Of a stretch of DNA of 64,000 nucleotides, positions 55,116-62,293 are shown piece after piece. Location: positions 3,038,001 through 3,102,000 of the forward strand of contig NZ_CP042301.2 of assembly GCF_007922615.2 (NCBI RefSeq). Reading direction: 5' to 3'. Within the stretch, counting starts at the first letter, position 1. Each line of letters opens with the position of its first letter. The translations under genes were made by a program, and so were the position numbers. This DNA is from Nitratireductor mangrovi (GTDB lineage Bacteria; Pseudomonadota; Alphaproteobacteria; Rhizobiales; Rhizobiaceae). The notes below the pieces were generated by a model, which was not told where the DNA came from, searched no databases, and saw nothing but the letters and a program-made list of their open reading frames with translations.

Positions 55116-56191
55116 AGCCGCAGAAATCCCGCTCATCGGTCGCCGATCTCGACACGCCGGCGGTCACCATCGACCTCGACCGGGTCGACGAGAACATCGC
55201 CCGTGTGCAGCGGCGCATCGAAGGTTGCGGCCTCGTCAACCGGCCACATGTCAAGACACACAAGATACCGGCGATCGCGCAGAAGCAGATCGATGCCGGC
55301 GCCGTTGGCATCACCTGCCAGAAACTGGGCGAGGTCGAGGCGTTCGTGGAGGCGGGCGTCACCGGCGACATCCTGGTCACCTTCAACATTGTCGGTGACC
55401 TCAAGACGGAACGGCTGATGGCGCTGGTGCCGCGGGTGAAGCGCCTGGCCGTCGTGGCGGACAACGAGGTCGTGCTGCGCGGGCTGTCGGAGGCGGCGCG
55501 CCGCCACGGGCGCGACCTGCCGGTGCTGCTTGAATGCGATTCCGGCTTCGGCCGCAACGGGCTGCAGACGCCCGACGAGGCGCTCGACCTCGCCAAACTC
55601 GCTGCCCAGCTTCCGAACCTTCGTTTCGACGGGCTGTTGGTCTTTCCCAACACCGCGCCGCGAACCAAGGGGTTCTTCGAGGCCGCGGTGTCGAAATTCG
55701 AAGCCGCCGGCGTGCCCCTTCCGATCCTCTCCGGCGGCGGCACGCCCGCGCTCAACGCCCTCGAAGACTATCCGATGATGACCGAGCACCGCGCCGGTAC
55801 CTACGTCTACAACGACGTCATGATGGTTCATTCCGGCGCCGCGCGGTGGGACAACTGCGCGATGACCGTGCGCACGACCGTGGTGAGCCGGCCGACCGCA
55901 GACCGCGCCATCGTCGATGCCGGCTCCAAGGTTCTCACCCGCGAGCAATATTACGTCGAGAATTTCGGCCGGGTCGCCGAGTACCCCGACGCGGTCGTCG
56001 CCAACCTGTCGGAAGAACACGGCATGCTCGACCTTTCGGCCTGCCGCGACAAGCCGAAGGTTGGTGACGTCGTCAGCATCATCCCCAACCATTGCTGCGT
56101 CGTCTCCAACATGGTCGATGAAGTGCATGGCGTGCGCGACGGCATGATCGAGGTCGTCTGGCCGGTCGCGGCGCGCGGAAAAGTCACGTGA
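55106..56191 (+). CDS. D-threonine aldolase / D-serine dehydratase-like (DSD1 family) PLP enzyme
   Basis: The 361-aa enzyme has an alanine-racemase-like barrel with the PLP Lys at K50 in RPHVKTHK, LECDSGFGRNGL near residue 145, and the C-terminal metal site IPNHCCVVSN (His and Cys ligands). Family members cleave D-3-hydroxy-amino acids to glycine and an aldehyde, or dehydrate D-serine/D-threonine through an enamine. The RidA gene downstream would suit enamine release, the aldehyde dehydrogenase upstream would suit cleavage. Which reaction occurs cannot be told. Confidence 0.88.
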   Translation: MDMKPQKSRSSVADLDTPAVTIDLDRVDENIARVQRRIEGCGLVNRPHVKTHKIPAIAQKQIDAGAVGITCQKLGEVEAFVEAGVTGDILVTFNIVGDLKTERLMALVPRVKRLAVVADNEVVLRGLSEAARRHGRDLPVLLECDSGFGRNGLQTPDEALDLAKLAAQLPNLRFDGLLVFPNTAPRTKGFFEAAVSKFEAAGVPLPILSGGGTPALNALEDYPMMTEHRAGTYVYNDVMMVHSGAARWDNCAMTVRTTVVSRPTADRAIVDAGSKVLTREQYYVENFGRVAEYPDAVVANLSEEHGMLDLSACRDKPKVGDVVSIIPNHCCVVSNMVDEVHGVRDGMIEVVWPVAARGKVT

Positions 56192-56961
56192 AGATGGCGG
56201 CGGCCGGCTCGCTCTTCGACCTTGCTGGCAAGGTCGCGCTGGTAACGGGCGCGCGTGGCGGCCTTGGCCAGGCGATGGCCTTGGCGCTGGCATCGGCCGG
56301 GGCCGACATTGCCGGCCTGGGCTCGTCGCCGATGCCGGAGACCGCCGACATGGTCGCAAGGCTTGGCCGGAGGTTCCTCACGATCGGCTGCGACCTTTCC
56401 ATTGCCCAGGATCTGACCGCGCCGGTCGCCAAGGCGGTCGCCGAGATCGGCGGCATCGACATCCTCGTCAACAACGCCGGTACCATCAGGCGCAGCCCCG
56501 CGCTCGATGTCGGGATCGAAGACTGGGACGCGGTGACGAATGTGAACCTGCGCTCGGCGTTCTTCCTGTCACAGGCCGTGGCGCGGCACATGGTTGAGAC
56601 GAGACGCGCCGGGCGCCTGATCAACGTTGCCTCGATGCTGTCCTTCCAGGGCGGCATCAACGTCGCCTCCTACACCGCCAGCAAACACGGCATCGCCGGG
56701 ATAACCCGCGCCCTGGCCAACGAGATGGCTGCGCACGGCATAACCGTGAACGCGCTCGCGCCCGGCTATTTCGCAACCGACAACACCGCGCCGCTGCGCG
56801 CCGACCCGGCCAGGAATCGTCAGATCGTCGACCGGATCCCCATCGGCCGCTGGGGTGAGCCGCGCGAGCTCGCAACGGCGGTGCTGTTCCTGGCTTCGCC
56901 GGCCAGCGCCTACGTGACGGGATCGGTGCTCACGGTCGATGGCGGCTGGCTTTCGAGATGA
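56188..56961 (+). CDS. SDR dehydrogenase, KduD-like (2-deoxy-D-gluconate 3-dehydrogenase/gluconate 5-dehydrogenase type)
   Basis: The 257-aa enzyme closely follows the KduD pattern: GKVALVTGARGGLGQAMA, NNAGTIRRSPA, ASMLSFQGGINVASYTASKHG with the catalytic Tyr/Lys, LAPGYFATDNTAPLRAD, IPIGRWGEP and SVLTVDGGWLSR. KduD-type enzymes interconvert hydroxyl and keto groups on sugar acids. The GTG start overlaps the preceding stop; an ATG two codons later is an alternative. Confidence 0.9.
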   Translation: MKMAAAGSLFDLAGKVALVTGARGGLGQAMALALASAGADIAGLGSSPMPETADMVARLGRRFLTIGCDLSIAQDLTAPVAKAVAEIGGIDILVNNAGTIRRSPALDVGIEDWDAVTNVNLRSAFFLSQAVARHMVETRRAGRLINVASMLSFQGGINVASYTASKHGIAGITRALANEMAAHGITVNALAPGYFATDNTAPLRADPARNRQIVDRIPIGRWGEPRELATAVLFLASPASAYVTGSVLTVDGGWLSR

Positions 56962-56970
56962 TCATCAATC

Positions 56971-56992
56971 GTCCGGCGCAAAGGGTCCGGAC
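56971..56992 (+). promoter_or_regulatory. Intercistronic hairpin before the amino-acid-type binding protein
   Basis: GTCCGG (56971-56976) pairs perfectly with CCGGAC (56987-56992) across a 10-base loop, ahead of a strong GGAGGAG ribosome site. Such hairpins often raise the share of the binding-protein message relative to upstream genes. No T-run follows, so it is not a terminator. Confidence 0.4.
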
Positions 56993-57010
56993 TTCGCGGA
57001 GGAGGAGACC

Positions 57011-57850
57011 ATGATGAAAGGTTCAATAGGATTGCTATCCCTGATCGGGGCCCTAGCGGCCGTCGCCATGCCGACGGCGGCCAGCGCGGACAAACTTGCT
57101 GACGTCCTGGCGCGCGGCAAGCTGGTCGTCGGCACCGGAAGCACCAACCCGCCCTGGCATTTTACGGACGAGAACGGCAAGCTGGTCGGCTTCGATGTCG
57201 ACGTTGCCAAGATCGTCGCGAAGGGCCTGTTCGACGATCCGGAGAAGGTCGAGTTCGTCATCCAGGCGTCGGATGCGCGCATTCCCAACCTGGTTACGGA
57301 CAAGGTCGACATCACCTGCCAGTTCATGACGGTGACCGCGTCGCGGGCGCAACAGGCGAATTTCACCATTCCCTACTACCGCGAGGGGGTGGGCCTGCTT
57401 CTGGCTGCCGATGGCGAGCACCAGACCTATGACGACCTCAAGGCCGCGGGCAGCGCGGTGACCGTGTCGGTGCTGCAGAACGTCTATGCTGAGGAGATGG
57501 TCCATCAGGCACTGCCCGACGCGGGCGTCGACCAATATGAAAGCGTTGACCTCATGTACCAGGCGCTCAATTCCGGCCGCGCCCACGCAGCGGCCACGGA
57601 CAAGTCGTCGCTGCGCTGGTTCATGAAGCAGAACCCGGAGCGCTATCGCGACTCGGGCCATGGCTGGAACCCGCAGACCTACTCATGCGCGGTCAAGCGC
57701 GGCGACGCGGACTGGCTCCAGTTCGTCAACACGACGCTGCGCGAAGCGCTGACCGGCGTCGAGTTCGGTAACTACAGCGCCTCGTTCGAACGCTGGTTCG
57801 GCGAGGTTCCTCCCGCGCCGCAGGTCGGCTTCCCGGGCGAGTTGCGGTAG
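57011..57850 (+). CDS. Polar amino acid ABC transporter substrate-binding protein (family 3)
   Basis: The 279-aa protein has a signal peptide (MMKGSIGLLSLIGALAAVAM, cleavage near SAD) and the family-3 fold: KLVVGTGSTNPPWHFTDENG, GFDVDVAKIVAKGLF, and the ligand Arg/Asp-type site TVTASRAQQANFTIPYYREG. GGAGGAG precedes tandem ATGs. It starts a three-gene importer block with two permeases. Confidence 0.92.
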   Translation: MMKGSIGLLSLIGALAAVAMPTAASADKLADVLARGKLVVGTGSTNPPWHFTDENGKLVGFDVDVAKIVAKGLFDDPEKVEFVIQASDARIPNLVTDKVDITCQFMTVTASRAQQANFTIPYYREGVGLLLAADGEHQTYDDLKAAGSAVTVSVLQNVYAEEMVHQALPDAGVDQYESVDLMYQALNSGRAHAAATDKSSLRWFMKQNPERYRDSGHGWNPQTYSCAVKRGDADWLQFVNTTLREALTGVEFGNYSASFERWFGEVPPAPQVGFPGELR

Positions 57851-57868
57851 GGCCGGGCAGCGCGCGCC

Positions 57869-58528
57869 ATGGACTATGTCCTCAATTTCGACGTGATCTG
57901 GCGAAACTTCGATCGCCTGCTCGCCGGGTTGGGGCTGGGCCTGGCGCTCGCCGTCATTTCGCTTGCGGTCGGGACCGTTATCGGCCTTGCCTGCGCCTTC
58001 GTCGTCACCGATGGACGGCGACCGGCGCGCGCGATGGTCGCTTCCTATGTGACCCTTGTCCGCAACACGCCGATCCTGGTCATCGTCCTGATCGCCTATT
58101 TCGCGCTGCCGGAGTTTGGTGTCCGCATGGGCAAGCTGCAAAGCTTCGCCGCCTCGCTCGCGCTTTATGCCGGCGCCTACCTCACAGAGGTGTTCCGCGC
58201 CGGCCTGGCCGGCGTTCCCCGCGGCGTCGTCGACGCAGGACTCGCGATCGGACTTTCCCGTTTCAAGGTCGCCCTTCTGATCCGGTTCCCGATCATGCTG
58301 CGCAATGCGCTGCCGGCACTGGGTTCGACGTTCATATCGCTTTTCAAGGACACCTCGATTGCGGCCGCCATCGCCGTGCCCGAGCTGACCTTCCAGGCGC
58401 GCCGGATCAATGTCGACAGCTTCCGGGTGGTCGAGGCCTGGATGGCGGCCAGCGCGCTCTATGTCGTCACTTGCTTCGCGATCGCGGCCGGCCTGCGCCG
58501 GCTCGAGCGCCGGTTCGCGCGGTTCTGA
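57869..58528 (+). CDS. Amino acid ABC transporter permease (HisM/GlnP type), first
   Basis: The 219-aa membrane protein has five or so helices and the His/Glu/Gln family loop (YLTEVFRAGLAGVPRGVVDAGLAIGLSR), which contacts the ATPase. It is 18 bp after the binding protein gene and pairs with the next permease. Confidence 0.92.
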   Translation: MDYVLNFDVIWRNFDRLLAGLGLGLALAVISLAVGTVIGLACAFVVTDGRRPARAMVASYVTLVRNTPILVIVLIAYFALPEFGVRMGKLQSFAASLALYAGAYLTEVFRAGLAGVPRGVVDAGLAIGLSRFKVALLIRFPIMLRNALPALGSTFISLFKDTSIAAAIAVPELTFQARRINVDSFRVVEAWMAASALYVVTCFAIAAGLRRLERRFARF

Positions 58529-58537
58529 GGTGTCGTC

Positions 58538-59197
58538 ATGGAGAACCTGATCGCTTCGCTCTGGGCCGCACGGTTCCAGATTGCGCAAGGGCTTGTCACC
58601 ACCGCCGAGGTGTCCGCGGCACCGATTGCGCTCGGGACGATCCTTGGCCTCGCCGTGGGCATCGGCCTGTCCTACGGGCCGCGGCCACTGCGCTTGCTCA
58701 TGCACTTCTATGTCGACGTGGTGCGCGGTACGCCGGTTCTGGTTCTTGTCCTGGCGAGCTTCTACGTGCTGGCCTTCCTCGGTCTTCATCTGGGCGCGAA
58801 GGCATCGGGTATCCTGGCGTTGACCGTCTTTTGCGGCGCGCATCTTGGCGAAGTGACCCGGGGCGCGCTAGCCGCGATCCCGGCGGGGCAGGTAGAGGCC
58901 GCGCGCAGTCTCGGCCTCGGCTTCGGGCGCATCCTGGCGCTGGTGCTGGTTCCGCAGGCCGTGCGGCTTGCGCTGCCGGTGTGGGTCAACACCGCGGTCG
59001 AGATCGTCAAGGCGTCGACGCTGCTCTCCGTGATTGGCGTCGGTGAATTACTGCTCAAGACCCAGGAGGTGATCGGCCGCACCTTCCTGACACTCGAATT
59101 CTATCTGCTCGCCGGGCTGCTCTATTTCGCGATCAACTATTCCATCCAGGCACTCGGTCAACGCGCCGAAAGGCGCCTCGCCATTCCGGGCCTGTAA
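58538..59197 (+). CDS. Amino acid ABC transporter permease (HisQ/GlnP type), second
   Basis: The 219-aa protein carries LGEVTRGALAAIPAGQVEAARSLGLGFGRIL, the matching EAA-type loop. The cognate ATPase gene does not follow; RidA does. The permease pair therefore needs an ATPase encoded elsewhere. Confidence 0.92.
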   Translation: MENLIASLWAARFQIAQGLVTTAEVSAAPIALGTILGLAVGIGLSYGPRPLRLLMHFYVDVVRGTPVLVLVLASFYVLAFLGLHLGAKASGILALTVFCGAHLGEVTRGALAAIPAGQVEAARSLGLGFGRILALVLVPQAVRLALPVWVNTAVEIVKASTLLSVIGVGELLLKTQEVIGRTFLTLEFYLLAGLLYFAINYSIQALGQRAERRLAIPGL

Positions 59198-59225
59198 CAC
59201 GCGTCCAAAGGAAAGGACCTTGCCG

Positions 59226-59615
59226 ATGACAATCAAACGTTTCGGATCGACGCCGACCGGCCCCGGCGGTCGCGGACTGCCCTTCACCAGGGCTGCACGC
59301 GCCGGCGACTACCTGTTTGTTTCCGGACAGGTGCCGATGGGGCCGGACGGCGAGATCGTCGAGGGTTCGATCGTCGCCCAGGCGCGGCAGACGATCGAGA
59401 ACGTCCGTGCCATTCTCGGCGAGCAGGGCCTCGACCTCAAGGACGTCGTCAAGGCGACCGTGTGGCTTGCCGACGCGCGCGACTTCTGGCCATTCAACAA
59501 GGTCTACAACGAATATTTCGGAGCGGCGCTGCCGGCCCGCTCCTGCGTGCGCGGCGACATGATGGTCGACTGCAAGGTCGAGATCGAGGTCATCGCCTAT
59601 GCGCCCGAAAAGTGA
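59226..59615 (+). CDS. RidA-family (YjgF/YER057c/UK114) protein
   Basis: The 129-aa protein has the family fold with FTRAARAGDYLFVSGQVPMG, ARQTIENVRAILGEQGLDLKDVVKATVWLAD and the Arg in LPARSCVRG corresponding to the ketoacid-binding Arg of RidA. RidA hydrolyses reactive enamines/imines, such as 2-aminoacrylate from PLP dehydratases. The ATG at 59226 is preferred to TTG at 59220 by spacing from GGAAAGGA. It ends the GntR-linked cluster. Confidence 0.9.
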   Translation: MTIKRFGSTPTGPGGRGLPFTRAARAGDYLFVSGQVPMGPDGEIVEGSIVAQARQTIENVRAILGEQGLDLKDVVKATVWLADARDFWPFNKVYNEYFGAALPARSCVRGDMMVDCKVEIEVIAYAPEK

Positions 59616-59617
59616 CC

Positions 59618-59990
59618 TCAGACGGTTCTCAAGCAGCGCCGCTCCCAGGTTTCTCCCGTCCCTTCGACCTGCTTCTTCGTCGGTTCGATCCAACCATCGG
59701 TCAGCACCAGGCCCGGGGTTCACGGTGTTGACGCGAATGTTGTCGCCGATGACCTCGTGCGCGAGGTTCTTGGAGAGCATCATCAGCGCCGCCTTGGCAA
59801 CCTTGTAGATCAGCTCGTGATAAAGCGGCTGGACCGCGCAGATCGACGCGCTGTGCAGGATGCCCCCCACCGCGGCTGCGCGTCATCGGCACGACGCCTC
59901 GGGTCAGCCGCACCGCCGCCATGACATGCAGTTCCCAATAGGCCTGCCGCCGCTCGTCCAGCCCATCCTATAGCCGCAAGGCGGAGGAGA
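59618..59990 (-). pseudogene. SDR-family oxidoreductase remnant with frameshifts
   Basis: On the minus strand three frames together encode an SDR middle and tail: YWELHVMAAVRLTRGVVPMT, then after a shift GGILHSASICAVQPL with YHELIYKVAKAALMMLSKNL (catalytic Tyr/Lys), IRVNTVNPG, then after another shift LVLTDGWIEPTKKQVEGTGE and a stop. The cofactor-binding N-terminal third is missing. It lies convergent to ridA. Confidence 0.75.
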
Positions 59991-60159
59991 GCCGTCCACC
60001 GAATCAGAAGCGGACAGTCTTCTTTGGTACGAAATCACTAGAAAGTCGCCCAAGCAGTACGGAAGGTCCGTTGGTCGCAAATTGTCAGGTCACGGCAGAA
60101 ACGCCTCCCGACAGCGGGCTTTCCGCATGAGTTGGCGAGCGACGCGCAAGGATCGCCGC
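59991..60159. other. Short gene-free stretch
   Basis: Nothing recognisable beyond the missing part of the SDR remnant. Stop codons break all frames. Confidence 0.5.
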
Positions 60160-61410
60160 TCAACTGGCCTGCACGAAAAGCGCGAGATAGCCTGCCATCG
60201 CGGCCGCGCACGTTATTCCGGCGCCAGGGAGCCAGAACCTCGGCGGTCCGGCAAAGACGGAAAGAGACCAGCGACCGACGGCATTGGACGCAACGGCCGC
60301 AAGCACGGCGAATCCCGCCATCTCACGCGACACCTCCTGCCCGGCGAGCCGCAACGCGCTCAACACCGCGACATCGACATCGAACATCCCCGACAATCCC
60401 GTCGTCGCAAGCAGCCCGACTTCGCCGAAACGTCCGGAAACCGACGCCGTCACCGTCGACACGATAGCGAACATCAGGGAAAAGGCGAGTAGCGGAATAA
60501 GGTCGAAGGGATTGCGCGTCGCCGGACCTTCGTCACCGGTCTGCCAACCACTGCGAAGCAGCAGGAGACCGGAGGCTGCGAAAACGGTGGCGGCCGCAAG
60601 CGCCGGCAACGCGACCGTCATCAGGACCCGCGGCTCGATAATGAGGACTACCCCGCACACGCGCAGGATCGAAACCATGGCGGCCAGCGCCGCCGCTCCG
60701 GCTCTCGCAAGGCAGTCGCCCTGCGTCCTTGCGGTCCGGGCTAGTGCCACCGTGACAGCGGTTGACGATACGACCGCGCCGGCCAGCGAACTGACCAGAA
60801 GTCCGCGCGAAGATCCGAGAAGTCGCGTTGCGACATAGCCGAGATAGGAAATCGCGGCCATCAGCACCGTGAAGAACCATATCTGGTACGGGTTGAGGCC
60901 GTTCCATGGATCGATCGTGTGGTCCGGCAGCATCGGCAGCACGATGGCGGTCATGACCGCGAGGATGAGCGCCGACCGCAATTCGGCCCATGTCAACCGC
61001 CTGAGCAGGTCATGCAGCACCGCCCGGCTGGCGAGAAGCACCGCCAAGGCGGTGCCGCCAGCCGCGGCGACCATATAGTCGCCGGCAACAGCAAGCGCGC
61101 CGAGCGCGAAAACGGCGATTGCGGCAACCACGCCGGTGACGCTGTAGTCGTTGTCATGGGCGGCCTCGCGCGCCTTGAACCAGGCAAAGACCGCCGTAAA
61201 GACGATGAGTCCGCTAACCAGCAGCATGATCGCGCCAGAAGCCTGGGCCAGGGCAGCGAAGATGCCGCCAAGGAGGCCGCTGAGGCCGTACGTCCGGATA
61301 CCGGCGGTGCGGCTGTGGTCGGGAGCTTCGCGCTCCCGCCAGCCACGCTCGAGCCCGACCAGGAGACCGATGGCCAGTGCAAGCCCCAGGCGTGCGAGCA
61401 GCGGGTCCAA
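60160..61410 (-). CDS. MgtC/SapB- and DUF4010-domain membrane protein
   Basis: The 416-aa protein has an MgtC-like N-terminal part (LGLALAIGLLVGLERGWRERE, then GIRTYGLSGLLGGIFAAL) and a DUF4010 C-terminal part (NPYQIWFFTVLMAAISYLGYVATR and LATTGLSGMFDVDVAVLSALRL), with about eleven to thirteen helices. Function is unclear; related proteins are linked to magnesium or other ion homeostasis. It lies 13 bp after trxC in the same direction. Confidence 0.88.
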   Translation of the reverse strand: MDPLLARLGLALAIGLLVGLERGWREREAPDHSRTAGIRTYGLSGLLGGIFAALAQASGAIMLLVSGLIVFTAVFAWFKAREAAHDNDYSVTGVVAAIAVFALGALAVAGDYMVAAAGGTALAVLLASRAVLHDLLRRLTWAELRSALILAVMTAIVLPMLPDHTIDPWNGLNPYQIWFFTVLMAAISYLGYVATRLLGSSRGLLVSSLAGAVVSSTAVTVALARTARTQGDCLARAGAAALAAMVSILRVCGVVLIIEPRVLMTVALPALAAATVFAASGLLLLRSGWQTGDEGPATRNPFDLIPLLAFSLMFAIVSTVTASVSGRFGEVGLLATTGLSGMFDVDVAVLSALRLAGQEVSREMAGFAVLAAVASNAVGRWSLSVFAGPPRFWLPGAGITCAAAMAGYLALFVQAS

Positions 61411-61423
61411 GCTCGAACCTCCG

Positions 61424-61870
61424 TCAGGAGGCGACAGCGGGAAGGCGTTCGCGCACCCAATTCGTGATCTCGCCAGTTGTCATGGCGCCGGAAACACGCG
61501 CGATCTCACGCCCGCCCGCAAACAGGATCATGGTCGGAATGCCGCGAATACCCAGTTCGGCCGAAGTCGCCTGGTGCCGGTCCGAGTTGAGCTTCACGAG
61601 ACGGACTTCGGGTTCCAGCACGGCCGCCGCGGCTTCAAAGGCGGGGGCCATTGTCCGGCAGGGGCCGCACCAGGGAGCCCAGACATCGACAAGCACCGGC
61701 AGCGTGCCGCGGTCGATCTGGCGCCCGAGATTGTCGCCGGAAATGTCGTCCGGATGCCCGCGGAAGAGTTTTGAGGCACACTTGCCGCACTTGGCCCCGG
61801 TCGCGGGCCGCGCCTCGGGCAGCCGGTTGATGCCCCCGCAACTGCCGCAAACGACCAGCTTTTCGACCAT
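61424..61870 (-). CDS. trxC: Thioredoxin 2 (TrxC) with N-terminal zinc ribbon
   Basis: The 148-aa protein has a zinc-ribbon C8-x2-C11 and C28-x2-C31 followed by a thioredoxin fold with active site WCGPC at C68 and C71 and the cis-proline region IRGIPTMILF. TrxC reduces protein disulfides and is often induced by oxidative stress. Part of a leftward series kinase-cytochrome-trxC-MgtC. Confidence 0.93.
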   Translation of the reverse strand: MVEKLVVCGSCGGINRLPEARPATGAKCGKCASKLFRGHPDDISGDNLGRQIDRGTLPVLVDVWAPWCGPCRTMAPAFEAAAAVLEPEVRLVKLNSDRHQATSAELGIRGIPTMILFAGGREIARVSGAMTTGEITNWVRERLPAVAS

Positions 61871-61892
61871 GACTCGAACCTTGTTACTTCGT

Positions 61893-62249
61893 CTATTCCT
61901 GGATACTTTCGATATAGGTGACGATGTCGTCCACCTGACGTCGATCCGGCTCGAAATCCGGCATCACGGCATGACGCAGGAAAAGATCCGCCAGCATCTC
62001 GTCCCGCAGCGTTGCGAGCGGACGCCGTCGCCCGAGATGCCTGAAAGGCGGTGCTTCGGCATTCTCGCTCCCGTCGAACTGTGCCAGCGCGTGGCAGGGC
62101 GCACAATTGGCCTCGGCCAGGCGCCGACCGCGGAAAGCGCTTTCCCGGTCCGCCGCCAAAGCGGGCAGGGTCCACGAAAGCGAGCCAAGAATGAGCATCA
62201 CCCCTGCAAGGGCCAGGCTGTCGTTCGTTCGGCTTGTCGTCACCAGCAT
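61893..62249 (-). CDS. Small class I cytochrome c
   Basis: From the ATG at 62249 the 118-aa product has a signal peptide (about residues 8-33, ending LPALAA), a heme-binding CAPCH, and a likely axial Met in HAVMPDFEPD. It is a periplasmic monoheme cytochrome. A TTG at 62297 overlapping the kinase stop would extend it by 16 residues but would lengthen the signal abnormally. Confidence 0.85.
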   Translation of the reverse strand: MLVTTSRTNDSLALAGVMLILGSLSWTLPALAADRESAFRGRRLAEANCAPCHALAQFDGSENAEAPPFRHLGRRRPLATLRDEMLADLFLRHAVMPDFEPDRRQVDDIVTYIESIQE

Positions 62250-62293
62250 CTTCGCAGCATAGACCACGTCCTGACCGCCATCCTTGATCGTGG

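Noticed and set aside
55106..56191. Beta-hydroxyaspartate cycle (bhcC) assignment for the PLP enzyme
   Set aside because: The fold family fits BhcC, but the partner genes (bhcA aminotransferase, bhcB dehydratase, bhcD reductase, IclR regulator) are not in the cluster.
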